DNA of 64,000 nucleotides from Galerina marginata (lineage: Eukaryota > Basidiomycota > Agaricomycetes > Agaricales > Galerinaceae), in the NCBI GenBank assembly GCA_023014335.1, contig JAECYW010000035.1, positions 124,001-188,000 on the forward strand, read 5' to 3'. Position numbers and translations under genes: made by a program. Shown in pieces: positions 23,040-34,750 of the stretch. The notes under the pieces were generated by a model that was given only the letters and a program-made list of their open reading frames with translations, ran no database searches and was not told the DNA's origin. Each line of letters opens with the position of its first letter. Position 1 is the first letter of the stretch.

Positions 23040-24475
23040 GAATCCATATTTGGAGCTGGCACTCCTCTGTTCACCCCATCATCATCTGCTAACTTCCAGC
23101 AGCCGTTGCCCATGTCAGTCTCTCTTAGCTCCTCAAAAACAACCCTGTTGTCACTTCTCTGAGTTTGTACAACATCTGTGTGTTTCGGGCTCCCGAGTCA
23201 CTCCGGTGTTAGCCACGCCAACACAGGGATTGAAGTGTGTTTTTCCTGCCATCCAAAGGAGCTCCTGTAAGTTTGTTGTTACTCTAACCTTCATGTCTAA
23301 ATTCATTCACAGGCAAATCATGGAGGATGCGAACAACGGAGAGATCAAAATCAGTGAATCAGAATAGCCAGCATATTTATGACTGCAAAGGTCTTTTTCG
23401 AGGGAATTTGCTTCCAGTTGTAAGTTCAATAATTGAGTACGTATACATACTACTGACAGCGTGATATTCAAGGCCTTTCGTGGTTATTTTACAAGCCCGC
23501 AATCGGCACTGGAACCCATGTCAACCGCAAAGGGTCAGCCCAGCAAAGCCTGTATTCACAAACTCACCGAGGTAACTGGTCGCACTGTCGTGTATACCTG
23601 TGTCATGGTGAGTATTTAATCTGCTCAGGCTGGCTTCGATTGATGCTAATGATACTCATCAAGGTTTGCATTGGCCTACGTGAAATGGGATGGGTCCTCA
23701 ACGATGGGCCTTTCAAATATGATGTTTTCTATCAGAACATCATTTGTATGTTCGAGGATGACCCCAAGGATCCATAGGTTATCGAGACCCTAAAGTGGTG
23801 GAATGAGTAACCTAACCTTTCCTCAAGTTGCAACTCTGTACTCACTATTTCTTTACAGGCACTGGCAGGTTCCGGGGCTCCCAAAGTCCACTGCTGCAAA
23901 AAAGACAAAGGAGATGGTCGAATCCGTGACCAATTGCAAGAAGCGCTGCTCAACGCGCGGCTAAAGAAACAGCCGCAGGTAAGTCCTTTTTGTTATGTAG
24001 CCTGCCCATCCTTCACCAGCACGCCAACCCACACTTATGCCTGCAATCGTTGCCGGTCGTGTTGAACACTCGCCTACACCGGCACCCCTGATTGGCGGCG
24101 ATCGCAACAAATTAAGCGCGCCACCTGACGATGTCGACATGGAAGAGACACATCCGGCTCCTCCTGTACGTTGAGCCATGCGTCAACGCCCTTTCTCATT
24201 TTCTTTCACTACAGATAAAAAAGGCTCGAGTTGCCACAGGGACTGCAAAATTAGCTCGCAAGGTGAGTTAATGACTCATGAATACGTGTTTTCTTATGAT
24301 GGATTGTATTAGCCGTTGGTGGTTTCTAGTGACAGTGATTTGGAGCTCTCTGAAGTTCCCGAATCCGATAAGGAAGGCAAGAAACAGGCCGGTAAAGCAA
24401 GGAAAAGAAAGGGCACAAAGGCTGCCGCGCCTGCCACAAAACGCTTCAAAACTCAAAGATTGTCTAAGTAAGCTT
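23040..24475 (+). pseudogene. DUF6698-like gene remnant
   Basis: Exons on the + strand give AFRGYFTSPQSAL, then ACIHKLTEVTGRTVVYTCVM with a good GTGAGT donor, then VCIGLREMGWVLNDGPFKYDVFYQNIICMFEDDP. Shortly after, a TAG at about 23775 stands where a Trp codon is likely, and a frame change is needed to continue through a Lys-rich acidic tail ending near 24470. The order of FTSP, GRT, the hydrophobic run and DGPFxYxxFYxNI recalls a DUF6698-like family abundant in mushroom genomes (recognised from memory). The upstream exon around 23045-23160 is Ser-rich. Apparently dead in this copy. Confidence 0.4.
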
Positions 24476-24539
24476 CAATTCCTGTCGTTAAGTCATTCTA
24501 ATTGTCGTAATTTATAGCCTCCCTTTGCTTCCTCTACTG

Positions 24540-25189
24540 ACCTGATTGCTAGATCTCGGTTCTGCATTACTCGCTCACTGGCCCTGACCTGTTACATTTT
24601 ACTGACATTCAAATGCTGTACTCTGAACCCTCGCATTCCATTGCTCTTGTTGCTCTCTGCTATGCCGTTTTCGTCGCCTTCAGTCTCGGTGTCTCGCTCA
24701 TACTCTTTCGGAGTCCTTGCTCTCGTGTACACTTCGCCTTCTGATTGTTATTACATAGAATGAATTGATAACATTTTCAATGACAATGACAAGCCGCCTA
24801 AGAAACTAGTTGACAAAGATATTTATTCTATAACCCTGTACCGACGATGGAGGATCATATCTGCGATTCTGAATATGTGAAAAGATATTTGGCATGAGCT
24901 TTCACGAGGCATATCTGCAAAGTCACCAAAGATATTCACTAGGAGACAATATATCCTCTTAGATGTGACTAAAACCTTGTATGGCTGTAATAAAGACATC
25001 TCTTAAAAGCCAAGTAATTCTCGTAACCGTTTATATTTTGCCAGCTCAGTCGTGAACTCCATATTTATGACACGACCTATGTATAATCATTAGAAGTATC
25101 AATAGATTCCGAACACAACTCTTACAATGACAAAACTCTGACCAACAAAAGAAAGTAAATGAATGACAGGAAGGAACTTGGAAGGACTA
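24540..25189. other. spacer, nothing recognised
   Basis: AT-rich sequence between the DUF6698-like remnant and the 3' end of the transposase gene. No repeat or gene recognised. Confidence 0.35.
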
Positions 25190-26972
25190 CTACTGTGCAA
25201 TGGCTGTAGCTAATTCTAGTGCATGAATCCAAGTTAGTCGATGTGAGTGCATGTCGGTGGACAAAATAGTGGGTAGGTTCTGGAGCTCAGCATCAAACAT
25301 GCGAAGACCTTCAGCATCAAAAGGGCAATGTGGATCTGGAACCTCAATATGAGAAAGGTGCTCAGGGTGGTTGATGATGAAGGGGTTTTCATTTTCGACA
25401 TGGTTTTCTGGATTGAAATTGTCATGATGCTGGCGGATATGTTGTCGATCAAGGTCTTCCCAGTCAATTCCGTATTCTTCAGGATTAATTTCTTCATGCT
25501 CTAGCTGAACACCTCGAACACCGTTTGTTACCATCCCCTGAACATACATATCTTGCGGGGACTTGTGCACCTGACCGCGTCTTGAAAGTACATGGCTGTT
25601 CCAAGTAGACGTCCATGCCTTTGCATCAGCATTAATTTTGTCAAGGAACAGGCGGTGAAGGAGCCAGAGATGAGCGTCACTGTCAATGTTTAGTCCATCA
25701 TGGGCTTCTAAAATTTCAAAAAAGGCCTTCCATTTGGCTCCGAAACCTTTGGTCACGTCCACCCACAGACGCTCGATGCGTATATTGTGTACACTCCTAT
25801 AAATCATAGGTTATTCTGAATTCATCAAAGGAGAGAGTAAAAGAGATAATAGCTTACTTTCCCCAAATATATGAACCTATTCCTCGGACCTCTTCCATAA
25901 GAGCAGCAACCAGAAAATTTTCGGTACCATGGTCTCCTCGTGCACAACTTGGAAACCCAAATACTTCTGTAATATTCTTGAAGAGGCCGAGGACAGTTGT
26001 TGCACGATTGTTGTTACTTGCCAGGATGCCAAGAAGAAATCGTGAAAAGCCATCAATAAATGCATGGATGACAATTTTCCATCGGATGAGGCCTATAGTT
26101 TTAAAGATTAGAAAAACTTAAGAGTAGGAACATAAAAGACTCACCGTGCTGACCATCATGGTGCCAAAGTGCATTTGGTCCTGGGACAGAATACATCCTT
26201 CGCTCGATGCGACGATTACCAAACTCATTGACTGGAGGACCAATAACCCTTAAATAGGACTCCTCGATTCGTCTGCGTGGAACACGTTCGCCCGAGGCCA
26301 TAAGATACCCATCAATCATTCGCCTCCCAAATGACGGAAATTGTTCATAAATTCCGACAAGCATGGCATCGAGTTCTTCGTCTGTTGATTGCGAGAGATT
26401 GGCACAGCTACCCCTTGAGTAAACTCGTTCTATCGAACCGTCCTCCTGCTCTTGCTCGACATAAACAGGCGGGCCTGGTTCGGAAAGACCAAATTCTAAC
26501 ATTTGCCGGCGGATTGTTCGGGCCCCACACTGGTACAAGTCACCAATTTCTCGCATAGTAGTTCGACCACTGGCAAGTAGTGCAAGGTCCTCCTGTTTAA
26601 TATCCACAGCCGGCCGGCCACGTTGACCAGAATGAATAGTGTCACCGAGCGCGATTGGAGGGGCGTCGGGGGGATAGCGAGAGGTGGTTATACTGGATTC
26701 CAATGCATCGACCATCTCTTCAACACTAGTCGTGATTGTGTGGGCATCGGCAGGATTCATATGTGGGATATGCTAAGCCAAATGATAGTCAGCCAGTCAT
26801 CCAGCAAAAACTCGTTGATTAATACCTGCTGAATGTTAGCCAGAAACTGCAAACAGGTTCTTTTTTGTTCGTTGATCCTTGCTGTATTCCCAAGCTGCGT
26901 ACGAAGCACTGAGGAAACACTGGTGCCAAGTTCCTCAAAGGCAACAACAATGTGATGCTGTACAAGGGCCAT
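25190..26972 (-). CDS. integrase-fold (D-D-E) transposase, copy 1, apparently intact
   Basis: Four exons on the minus strand: 26972-26826, 26772-26145, 26092-25858 and 25796-25190. They total 539 codons with stop and no disruption. Residues about 60-150 contain RGRPAVDIKQEDLALLASG and TMREIGDLYQCGARTIRRQM, a helix-turn-helix-like DNA-binding segment. The catalytic core follows: D255 in WHHDGQH, D312 in RGDHGTEN, E345 in HNIRIERLW. The D-x56-D-x32-E spacing fits the rve/integrase superfamily and resembles IS3-like eukaryotic (IS3EU-type) transposases. The C-terminal 190 residues are acidic. It converges with the HECT-like gene. A copy with about the same exon layout lies at 46340-48117. Extra 5' exons cannot be excluded. 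Confidence 0.75.
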
Positions 26973-27188
26973 CGCAGAACTGGATTAAACAAGTTTAGAC
27001 TAGAAGAAAGCAGGGTGTCAATGGACGTACAGGTGTGAGGGCTGGGTGTAATCAAATCTAGCATTACACGAACCATACCATTTTATTGAAGCAGCTGAGA
27101 AGCGCCGCCATGAGGCATCCCCGAAGGCAGCCACACTCAAATTGCCGCTGTAAGCACGCACAATGCGACCATAAAAGTAATATTGATT

Positions 27189-28400
27189 TCATCTAGCACA
27201 AGTTTCAACAGACGGAGTAATTCGGCGCCCTATAGCGCGGAAAAGGGCTGAGGAAGAGTCCAAGAAGTCACAGACTTCCTCTGGCTTCAGTCTCCTGACT
27301 CCCCAATAACCTTTACCAGTTGCTTTTCTGATCGCCTCGTTATCTCCGGCGTTGCAGTTGGTGGATGTGCCGCGCAGACTAGACAAGATGCTCTTAAGAT
27401 CCAAACCTTCAATTCCCAACTGAACAAACGTACCTCTTGGGCCAGTCTAACCGATTCCACCACGTTAACCCCAGTGAGCAGTGATTCTGCCGGGAATTCC
27501 TGTTGAGGCAGGAGATGTGGTGGATGTTGGAGCTGCAGAAGTGGGTACAGTGCCTCGAGTGGGAGCGAGTTGGGTTTCGATAAATGTCAAGGCCTGTTGT
27601 CTGTATTCGGTATTGTGGCCCTGATGCGTGTTTGCGTTGTTGCCGTTGCAGCAATACGGGCGAGCAACATCACAGTAAGATTTGACTTTGGGAACGGAAG
27701 CCTGCCGGGCAGGGTGCGAACTGCAATATATCATAGTGTTAGCAAGTGATAGCGACTGTGCAGCAACCAGGAGACCAAACGAAGACTATATACAAAATAC
27801 TTATGCATATGTCAATGGTGTAGGGAAGACTGGGAATGTGGCGAGGGTCACCCGTGAAAGTCGCTGCCGCTATCTTGCTTATTGCTGATGCTTGAATGGG
27901 AATCGCAGTTGATGCGAGGCCTTTGTTGGCATTCCTCCACCGTCAAAGGCATCGTCCATGGTTGGACCACCCTGTAATATACACATAGGTTCAGTAACAT
28001 GAAGCTGACAAGGTGAGGTGGGGGGCGCAGAAGTTTCATACTTGTGAGTAGCCAACGAGAACGAGTTGAGTTTGAGGGCATTGAGTATTGACAGGTCACA
28101 GCGGCGACTCCTTGGACGGCAGGGTTCGCGTGACTGACACTCTTGAGTTCTGCATGAAGCTTTGCCTCATCCGAGTCCGTTGTCGCTGCAGCACCCGTTG
28201 CTGTTGAACCCGGCCCACGTCTCTTGGAGGAGGGGCACACAGGTTGAAAAATGGTGGCCGCGTCATATGTACTGGAAGTGTCTATGTAGAGAGAACCATA
28301 GTCAGATACCTAATGATGGACGTACGAATTCAGCAAGCACCCACCTTTTGTTTGCTCATCTTCCGCAATCTTGTCGTAGTATGCAGTCATGGTGTGTTCA
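27189..28400 (-). CDS. uncertain small spliced gene in unit 1
   Basis: A possible first exon MTAYYDKIAEDEQTK at about 28390-28345 ends at a splice-like GTGGGT. A Ser/Thr/Ala-rich exon covers about 28240-28040. Downstream frames to 27189 (for example RRLKPEEVCDFLDSSSALFRAIG) look coding but do not join unambiguously. It lies between the transposase start and the right end of unit 1. It could be a separate cargo gene, 5' exons of the transposase transcript, or decayed sequence. Confidence 0.25.
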
Positions 28401-28479
28401 GTGGTTTTTGGCACCCAGGTTGGCCACGGAGCTATTTATACATCACATTATTAATAAGTCGGTGAGCCGTGCAAGTGAG

Positions 28480-28834
28480 AGTTGAAGTTGAAATACCAGA
28501 ATGTTGAGGTTGAAGTCATAACGGTGAAGTCAAATAGCGAGAGGTTGAATTGAAATGGTGAAGTTGAAATCTCGAAATCGAAATCTCGAAATCGAAATGG
28601 CGACATCAAAACGGCGAAATCGAAACGGCGAATTGAAACTTCAAGATTGAATTCGAAATAGCGAAGTTGAAATTCCGAAATTCAAGTGGCGAAATCGAAA
28701 TGTCGAAGTTGGTTGAAATCGCGAGATTACATACTGAAATGTCGAAAGCGAAGTCGAAACCGCGAGTCCCGAATTTAGTAACCTCGGAGTTGAAAATATT
28801 ATGCGAGATATTATTGTCCGCTGATGGCAGCGAA
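28480..28834 (+). repeat. right end of unit 1 with GAAATCGAAA-type subterminal repeats
   Basis: Repeated GAAATCGAAAT, GAAGTTGAAAT and GAAACGGCGAA motifs lead to CCTCGGAGTTGAAAATATT, then GCGAGATATTATTGTCCGCT. The last about 90 bp match 10905-10974, including the external GATGGCAGCGAA. Confidence 0.7.
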
Positions 28835-28989
28835 TATGGTGGGTCTCAGCGGACAAAAATATTTCAACTTTAAAAATCTGTCATTTTCGCATCCTCAATG
28901 AAAAATTGTGCTTTATGTGGGTATCTCACGGGCATTTTGGCAATTTCGTTGTGACTTTTGGCCCCACTTCAGATTCAAAAATTGACAAC

Positions 28990-29225
28990 TTGGAGACACA
29001 ACTTTGTTCCCCTCTGATTTGGCGAATATACTTCAATTTTGCAGCTTCAATTTTGCAACTTCAATTTTGCAACTTCAATTTCGCAATTTCAAGTACGCAA
29101 GTTGAACTTGGCAACTTCAGATATGCAACTTCAACTTCAACTTCAATTTTGCAACTTCAACTTCAATTTTACAACTTCAACTTGGCAACTTGAACTTGAA
29201 CTTGGGAACTTGACCCCCAAGTCAA
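28990..29225 (+). repeat. left subterminal repeats of unit 2, GCAACTTCAA type
   Basis: About a dozen close copies of TTGCAACTTCAA or TTGGCAACTTGAAC occur between 29038 and 29215. The same word in reverse complement dominates the right end at 48690-48930. Confidence 0.75.
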
Positions 29226-29539
29226 CACCATCTATCTCCCGACCTGTGTGCCCCTCCTCGAATGATGTGGGCCGGGTATGAGCACAAGTGTCGATTGATG
29301 CCATCAGACCGGGTAACTGGGCCCGTTTGCCGCCAATCCGTCCTCAACATTCCTTCGTCGTCTCTTTTTCTCTCATTCCTTGAGTTTGTCGTGTCTTATC
29401 CAACCATTATGCAGTTGCATACCGGAAGGGACATTCCCAAACAACAAAAATGTCATTTGTGTGTTCGCCACCTGGATGTGAAGGTTATGCGAGGTTCGCA
29501 AGAGGCACCTTAGTAGTAGGTGGTTTGGAGGTGGTAATC

Positions 29540-30335
29540 CCTGCGTATCTGTTTGATGCAGCTCTCAGGTAGGTCCTCAATCCTTTTTGTGTTGAACACT
29601 CGCTTACTTTGTTCTAAGACCCCAGAAAACTCTCATTACCCAACATTTGGCAACTGTTGCACCAAGGTTCTTTTGAGTTGGAGCGGCGCTGCGGCAGCCT
29701 CGAGTCCTCGACCGCTTCCAGAAGTCACCGTTATTGCAGCTACCACACTGTCCATCAGCATTCGTTAGCGTGGGCAGACCATCAAATGGGCTGCGGGCAG
29801 CCATCTTTGATTAGGTGGTGTGTGTCCATAAGGTACAGTGATTCTTCGGACAAGCCTATCGCAAATCACGAACCACGATTCACCAACGTGTGGAAAGAAT
29901 CAGCGAGGCGCTTTCTAGGAAGCAATGTCCCTTTTTATTGGTTGCTATATATTGGAGACGGTCAGTCATTATTAGCTCGTGGCCGACAATGTCGATTGCA
30001 CCTACACAGCCCGAATCTGAAAACGTCACTTTCATTGCACAGGACAACATCATCACTTTAACAGGTAACTCTGAAGGCATTCTTTATGGTGCCTTGGCCA
30101 TTCTAACTTGGTCTAGTCAGCCTTGTACGACTTCAAAATCTGCCCGAAAATATTCCACTGGTGCTCAGGAATGATAGTGGCAGGCCGTTGAACCCTACCC
30201 GCAACCAAAGGTATCACAAATTTATGCTTTCAAAAGTTGTTGGAAATCATTTCTATTCTCCAGTGTTCCAAATGCACGAATTGAAAGACTCTGGCAGCGA
30301 GTAACAGGGGGAAGTACATCCTAGACAGCGAAACA
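29540..30335 (+). pseudogene. integrase-fold transposase fragment
   Basis: At about 30262-30310 the + strand encodes SVPNARIERLWQRVTGG, the catalytic-Glu motif of the transposase family. It follows an acceptor-like ATTCTCCAG. Upstream sequence (29657-30170) is partly open but the Asp motifs are not evident. It is on the strand opposite to the intact copies and is not functional as it stands. Confidence 0.45.
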
Positions 30336-30671
30336 ACTGTTCAATGATTTGTAAATCACTAGTCGCATCCCACCCATTATTTTATTATTTGAGGACTGTT
30401 GCACGCTTGAAAGGAAGAGGGAAGGTGTCTTTAGAAAACAACAGCGGTGGTGCATGTGCAGCAATGCAAGAGAGGAGGGATGGGGTCCTGGGTGTTGGTA
30501 AGTACAATGTATCACATTACACGGACACAGAGAGACTCACAAGGACCAGGTTAGCAGCTTTATTATTTGCAGAGTCATTTGGCAAGTGCAACCCAGACTG
30601 TCAAAGTGATAACATTTGGCATGTTGGTTACCTGTGCTGGCTCAGCGTAAACAGTGATCCATCAGGGCGTC

Positions 30672-30800
30672 TAATTCATGTCGCCCTGGCTCATAGGTGA
30701 ACCAACTTACTGTAAAACAACTTCAGATGTGTTTAGAATATGTATATCATCTCTCATTCCAAAAATCTTTGATAGACAAGGGGTAAATGTCACCTTTTTT
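30672..30800 (-). repeat. dispersed 129-bp repeat, arm 2
   Basis: The reverse complement of 22861-22989, with many substitutions but few length changes. A partial further copy of its outer part (CCGTCTAATTTATACTGCCC versus GCGTCTAATTCATGTCGCCC) follows at about 30850-30885. Confidence 0.7.
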
Positions 30801-31001
30801 GGCCTGTTTTTAACAGTTGAGGCACTTCAAGGTTGAAGGCAGCAACTAAGCCGTCTAATTTATACTGCCCTGCCTGGTTCAAATAACAGAGTATCACTTC
30901 CATGTATAGAGAGTATATATACAATTAATAGAATGTAGCTGAGGCAAATATGAGTAGTATAGGATGCAAAAAATTATAAAAGGTGCAAATATGACAGGAT
31001 T

Positions 31002-34000
31002 TTAAGTACTACGGAAATGTTCATTTTGGGCCCAATTATTACGATTGTCAGTCCAGGAAGCAGCTGCACGATCAGTATGAAAAACTAAGGATGCGCGTTT
31101 TCCCGTGAAATGAAGATTAAAGTGAGTTAATAAAGAAGAGCGGAAAACAACCATATCACCATTCCGTAAATCAATAACCAGACCAAGTTCCATAAGAACT
31201 AGAGCACCACCTTGGCAGTCAGATACGACAATGACCATGCACAGGTCTTGGTCATCCCAGTCACGGTGCACTCTTGTAGCGGCATTCAGATTAATGACCA
31301 TCCCAGCAAAAGGGTAAGCTGGCAAACACTCATTTCCAGGAAGGCAGTTTGCATATTCTGCAAGTCTAGAATAGTGCTGAGGGAGTAGCGCTTCAAGCTA
31401 GATAATAGAAAAGAATCTGAGTGCATGCGTTCCTAAGAAATGTAAACATACCTCTAATGATTGCCATGTGAGAACTGGTTCCAGAGTTTCACTGAGTAGC
31501 TCATAGAGCTGGGGGTTTTCTTGAATTTCCCGGGATGCTTTTGGGATATACATTGCGGAGTTGACCTTCCGTTTACCCTCCCGTTGATATATAGCAGGGT
31601 CAATAGTAACAGGATTGATATTAGAATCATTCAGCGGCAACTAAATAAACTTAGTAATCCATTGAAAAGAATATATGACATGTGTTAAACGTACATGGGT
31701 GCAGTAGCGATTGTACCATGTAAAATGCAGTGTTTTATAAACATGGTATATTCCTTCTTCTTGCGTGTCAGTATTCTCCAGCTCAGGAAAAAGAAGACAA
31801 AAGTCTAGTATGAGCTCATTTCGAGACTTGCTACCCAATGTGGGATCAACAATGACGAGTGGGTCATGGTTAATATCCTTGACACAAATAATGTCCCTAT
31901 TGATTGTAGATTAATATTTGATATTTGATATTTAAAAAAATCAAGGGATCCGTACTTATTATAAAGGTCAGGCGTCATCCTAATATAAGCCGTTGGGTCC
32001 TGCTTTACCCCACTTACGACTTGATGTTGCAGCTAAGAAAGTGTTTTGAGTCCTGGTAAATGAATAGAATATGGAAACCCACCTTAGCAGCAAGATCATC
32101 CATACTGGTAGGAACAACAGCCCTTTCAGCCTTTGCACGTTCGCATTCAGTATACTCAAACACTTCCTCATGACTGAGATTGCGGCCAGGGGCATAAACT
32201 TTGTTCTTCTTTGGGTCAAAGTTGGTGTTGATGACAATCAACTCTTCATCCGTATAGGGCAATGTAGGCCGTTTCACATCTTCATATTCAGTCTCGTCAT
32301 CCACAACTGTCATTGGCGAGGAAGGGGGAGATGATGGGACATGGGTGGGGGAAGATGCTGGCACCTGAGAAGACCTAGCAGGTAACATCGACAGAGGCGA
32401 GCCCGACAACACGGGAGGTAAGATGTAAGTTGAATTTGCCAAGAGGTGCTGGTTAAACGTGTGATCAGCCTGAGTGGAAAGAAGGTTTTCCGGTGGTCCT
32501 AGGCAAGACGACCAATGAAAGTAGTCGCGAGCCTTAACGAAGCAGCTGCAATTGACCCCAATTGAGATTTTCCAAACAGTAAAGAGAGTTTACAAAATTC
32601 CACGCACTCAAATTTTATACTATCAAAGAATGCGTCAGACTGTTCAAAGTCTACAGACTGAATTTTAGCAGGTTGGCCATGAGTTAAAATGGAGTCAACA
32701 GAGAACATGGTTGAGAATTGTATGTTGACTTGATTCCGCAGTTTGGCGACTGCAGGAATGATATCCTGAATAATTCTCAGACCCTCTGGCGTATCTATAG
32801 TTCTAAGTTAGAAAATTGAATATCTATCACACCAAACATAACTAACCAGGTGTAGGGCATCGTAAAAGAGCCATCATCCTTATCGTTTGAGGAAGAGGCA
32901 TCCTTTCCAAGGAGGACTTGACTTCCGCACATGCAGCAATGACAAGTAGATAAATAGAGCCTGATTTGTTATGGTAAGCGGTTGCAGAACCAAATAAATG
33001 TACAAGAGGTTTCTCACCAGCTCCTGCAAGAAGCGTGCAGGCAGAACTGTTTCGAAACCATCTTCCGAGTGTTTCTTTAGAACGTTTGATCTTCAGCGAA
33101 GCTAGAATACTGGTACGTTTCATCTTGGGGTTGGTGCTGGATTGTACCATACTGGTAATAGAACGGTTCAATTGATGTGCTGGTGAGATTAACGAGACAT
33201 ACCTTTCTATCTTCAGTCTAAAATGTATAAGGTTTAAAAAGAGAATAAAGGTGCTCCGGGAGACTTGCTTGTGGGCCTGGTCGACGCGTTTGGCAATAGC
33301 CTCAAGGGAGTTATCTGTAAATGCAGTTGATACGTTGAATTCAGGCTGGCTACCTGCCAACATCCCCAGGATGTCTGTGACATCAGAACATTTGCCGGAG
33401 TTTGTCCCATCGTTTATTTTTCTGCATAAATTTGCCAGTTTTGTTAGAACCTTTACAGTCTCAGCCGTTAGGACTTGGTTTTCTGGTGTAGGTGCCTGCC
33501 GGACATGTCGGGAATGTTGACTACCAGAAGGGCCATCCGCAAGGTGTGAATCTTGAGGTCCTGCAAATTCCGCATCAATGTCAAGGTTCGCATGATTGGC
33601 TTCCCGAGCGGCTGCTCTGTCTCCAAGGATCACATTAAACCATCCGCCTCCGCGACGGCAGTCTGGGTCCCAATTAGCTGCATGTCCTCCTCCTCCATTT
33701 CCTCCGCCTCCGCCTCCTCCTCCCTGCTCATGACCACCCTTTTTCCGACTTTCCATGCCCTTCCCCTTATTCTTGCTGGATGGTCGTGGTCGCTTTTTCT
33801 TACCGACCTTGTGGACATTGTAGTCTTCATCTGCATTGTCATCTTCTTCACCAGAGCTGTCCGCATGGTTTGATAAAGCGCAAGGTTCTGCATTGCCAGT
33901 TGGTGCACCGTCCAGACGACTCGGGTTTTTGGTGGTGTCAATGTGAACATTGATGATGTCAACCTCAAGTACGTCAAAGCCTCTGGTGACTTGAGTAGAT

Positions 34001-34716
34001 AATGACGAGGAGATAGGTTGCGCTTCTGTAGGTGCAACCGGCAACTTGATGAGGGATGTGATCTAATATCAAGTGCAACTGAGATTAATGCAATTGGTAT
34101 ACTAATTAGAAAAGACGTACCGGTTGAGAAATTTGACTGGGATCTACGGTCAACGGTTCTTGCTGCATCCATGGGCCATGTCTCAAGTACCCAGCACAGG
34201 TAAACAGCGGATTCTATCAAGAAAAAGGCTAGTGTCAGCACAGAGTATCAAAGATGCGAAAGGAAGGGTATTACCGGACCCTCTAACAAAGGTTCAGAGG
34301 ATGTCCAAAGCCCAACATCAGTGCTCAGGCCACCAGGGGGTTGTATCTTGACACAAACATGAGATAAGTCAACTACAACTAACCAGTTAACTGACCTGCA
34401 GAGGCGTAAGAGCGGACACGGACCCGGGAGCTGTGGCCAACGAAGCTACTGTTTTCGCCTCCAGAAGGTCAAGGACAATGTCCTGGAGATCCGGGGGAAG
34501 AGACTCGTCATAGGACGTGAAGTGATCAAGGAGTCTACCAATTTGGAAGTCATTAAGATTGTAGGGCATGTCCGCGGATCCCACATGCACAAGGTCGACA
34601 GCAGTGAGAAATTCGGGACTTGAAGAGATATTCGAGTTTTGGCGGTAGCATGTGATCGTGTCGTGAACGTGACCTGACGCGTCCAAGTGGGCTTGCGTGA
34701 ATGACCTTTCCCGCAA
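31002..34716 (-). CDS. TET/JBP-like 2-oxoglutarate/Fe(II) dioxygenase, unit 2 cargo
   Basis: A spliced minus-strand gene. The 3' exon (31325-31002) holds the catalytic core: HRDWDD (HxD iron site, near 31252-31269), GGALVLMELGLVIDLRNGDMVVF, then THFNLHFTGKRASLVFHTD with the distal His and the Arg expected to bind 2-oxoglutarate. This order matches the TET/JBP-like proteins reported as expanded in mushroom genomes together with transposons. Upstream exons include a conserved hydrophilic part (32442-32090, DETEYEDVKRPTLPYTDEEL). The large exon 34044-33250 has a Gly run and Lys/Arg-rich nuclear-targeting-like sequence. TET enzymes oxidise 5-methylcytosine; the substrate here is not known. The start is uncertain (34716 is not an ATG) and a stop near 32500 must be removed by splicing, so integrity is unproven. 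Confidence 0.6.
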
Positions 34717-34750
34717 CTTTGTTGATTTCCTCCACTATGCGTGACGGGAT

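Larger units (their letters stand above)
11007..28824. mobile_element. large composite element, unit 1 (about 17.8 kb)
   Basis: The left tip TCAGCGGACAAAAATAA at 11007 faces the right tip TTGTCCGCTGA at 28814-28824 as inverted repeats. Both ends are lined inside with inverted TTTCGA/TTTCAA repeats (11040-11400 and 28480-28790). Between them lie a transposase remnant, an inactivated dioxygenase-like gene, a palindrome array, a HECT-like ligase gene, a DUF6698-like remnant and an apparently intact integrase-fold transposase gene. I could not identify a target-site duplication. Boundaries and the claim that this is one element are inference from end symmetry and gene content; nested insertions are possible. 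Confidence 0.5.

Noticed and set aside
28641..28873. Open frames on both strands across the right end of unit 1
   Set aside because: Produced by simple GAAATCGAAA repeats; no protein-like sequence.
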